Shown here one piece after another: positions 62,877 to 64,000 of a stretch of DNA of 64,000 nucleotides. The position numbers and the translations under genes were made by a program. This DNA is from Scatophagus argus (lineage: Eukaryota; Chordata; Actinopteri; Scatophagidae), in contig NC_058497.1 in assembly GCF_020382885.2 (NCBI RefSeq), positions 19,460,330-19,524,329 on the forward strand, given 5' to 3'. Positions within the stretch are counted from its first letter, which is position 1, and the number at the start of each line of letters is the position of its first letter. A model generated the notes under the pieces. The model saw nothing but the letters and a program-made list of their open reading frames with translations, was not told the origin of the DNA and ran no database searches.

Positions 62877-64000
62877 TGTATCTGTATGTGCGGAATATAG
62901 GCATACATGTAACACAGTATCAGCCATATGCGACCAACACTTGAACAACATTTCCATTATACAGTTCAGCGTTTTAGTTACAGTCGTTCAAGCACAGTGA
63001 GTCACACACGTTATGCCACAGCAGTCTCTTCAACATTATATTGTCTTGTTTAATACAACATGTATATGCCATGCTGGATCAATATCGGAATACTGAGAGA
63101 GAAAAAGTCATATCAGTACATCTCTAATAAGCTGCAGCAATCCAAAAATTCTGTATAGTAAAAGAAAATAATACATTTGAGGAGCCAATATCCCCACAAG
63201 GTTCATTTCTTAACTCTTCTGGTGCTCTCAATCCCATCACATGATGTTCATCAACAGATTTGTACAGTTGTCGAAGAATTGTTGGCTGTAGAGTTTCAAG
63301 ATTTTTCTCCAATCACTCTCAGAATTTTTTAAAAGGGCACATAAGGCAATAAGGCAATACAGGCAATATAGTAGAAAGACTTTGTAGTATGATCCAAAGC
63401 TGAAGAACAACCTCTAAATGGACCTTATGGTGAGACTAAGCTTTCTAATTTGTTGCTTTAAGACTGATCTTAAAACTTCATGAAGACGTAATTGTGGTCC
63501 AACATGATCCAGTATGAGAGAGCTGTTTGTTGTGTACTTGTCTCTAAACACTTTGGTTGAATAAGGTGCAGATGCTTAAAGCAAACAGTTAGTGATTGAT
63601 TTGTGCAGTAGTGACATTACCCTCTTACTAAAGAGCCTCAAAGGAAATGCAACCTTGATTGAAGATACTGATCAGCTGATGTGAATTATGGGCAAGACAA
63701 ATAACTAGAGGAGCAAAGAGAGAAGGAGCATTTTAAACACTGATCGCTTCTGCACAAAGTACAACAGGGAGTGCAAGGACACACAAAGAAGACTGTGAGC
63801 CAGAAATGGTTGCTAAGGCGTAAGCATTTAAATCACTACTTTCACTGTGGTTGACTATCTTTCAAGTGAATCGTGATGCTTGCAGTATAAGAAATCAGCA
63901 GTACTTTCTTTATCAGGGGAGCAATTTTTTTGCCTTATTTCCAAACCATATGTTTCTAATGATGTTAAAATGTGGGAGAATCACAGCTCCAGCTCGTTAT
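62877..64000. other. Gene-free spacer to right edge
   Basis: No gene, RNA or classifiable repeat seen. Confidence 0.4.

Overview
The window is eukaryotic nuclear DNA from a bony fish, probably a percomorph teleost. Genes are split by GT-AG introns, often under 1 kb; the proteins match vertebrate families across their length; and the spaces between genes hold Tc1-like transposon relics, tRNA-headed SINE-like elements, LINE-type tails and long CT and GT microsatellites. The species call is inference. There is no prokaryotic or viral gene content.

Layout: 1-2671 holds the 5' part of rpa1 (minus strand, six coding exons, gene runs off the left edge). 3906-6384 is a complete serpinf2 (alpha-2-antiplasmin, minus, eight coding exons, 482 aa). 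9223-19756 is a complete wdr81 (BEACH/WD40 endosomal protein, minus, eleven coding exons, 2077 aa, with one 3.56-kb exon). 26014-32226 is a complete SLC13 Na+/citrate transporter, best matched to slc13a5 (plus, twelve exons, 585 aa). 39360-45332 is a complete SLC47A/MATE exporter (plus, seventeen exons, 552 aa). Two further SLC47A genes lie in tandem on the minus strand: copy B 45669-50362 (578 aa) and copy C 52478-56974 (586 aa). Copy B faces the plus-strand copy tail to tail across only 336 bp. 57.0-64.0 kb is repeat-bearing DNA with no gene that I can support. All exon boundaries were read by eye from GT/AG sites, reading phase and protein similarity; for each complete gene the exon lengths sum to an intact open frame.

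Functionally, the left half (rpa1, serpinf2, wdr81) is the gene group found together on human 17p13.3. The right half joins a sodium-coupled citrate importer with three proton-coupled organic-cation exporters, genes that in human lie elsewhere on 17p. I found no undescribed multi-gene system. The points most worth checking are the three-gene MATE cluster (changed carboxylate residues, near-identical exons suggesting gene conversion, a shared polyadenylation site, paired alternative splice sites) and promoter motifs that fit the genes they precede (an E2F-like palindrome at rpa1, a CLEAR-like E-box at wdr81).
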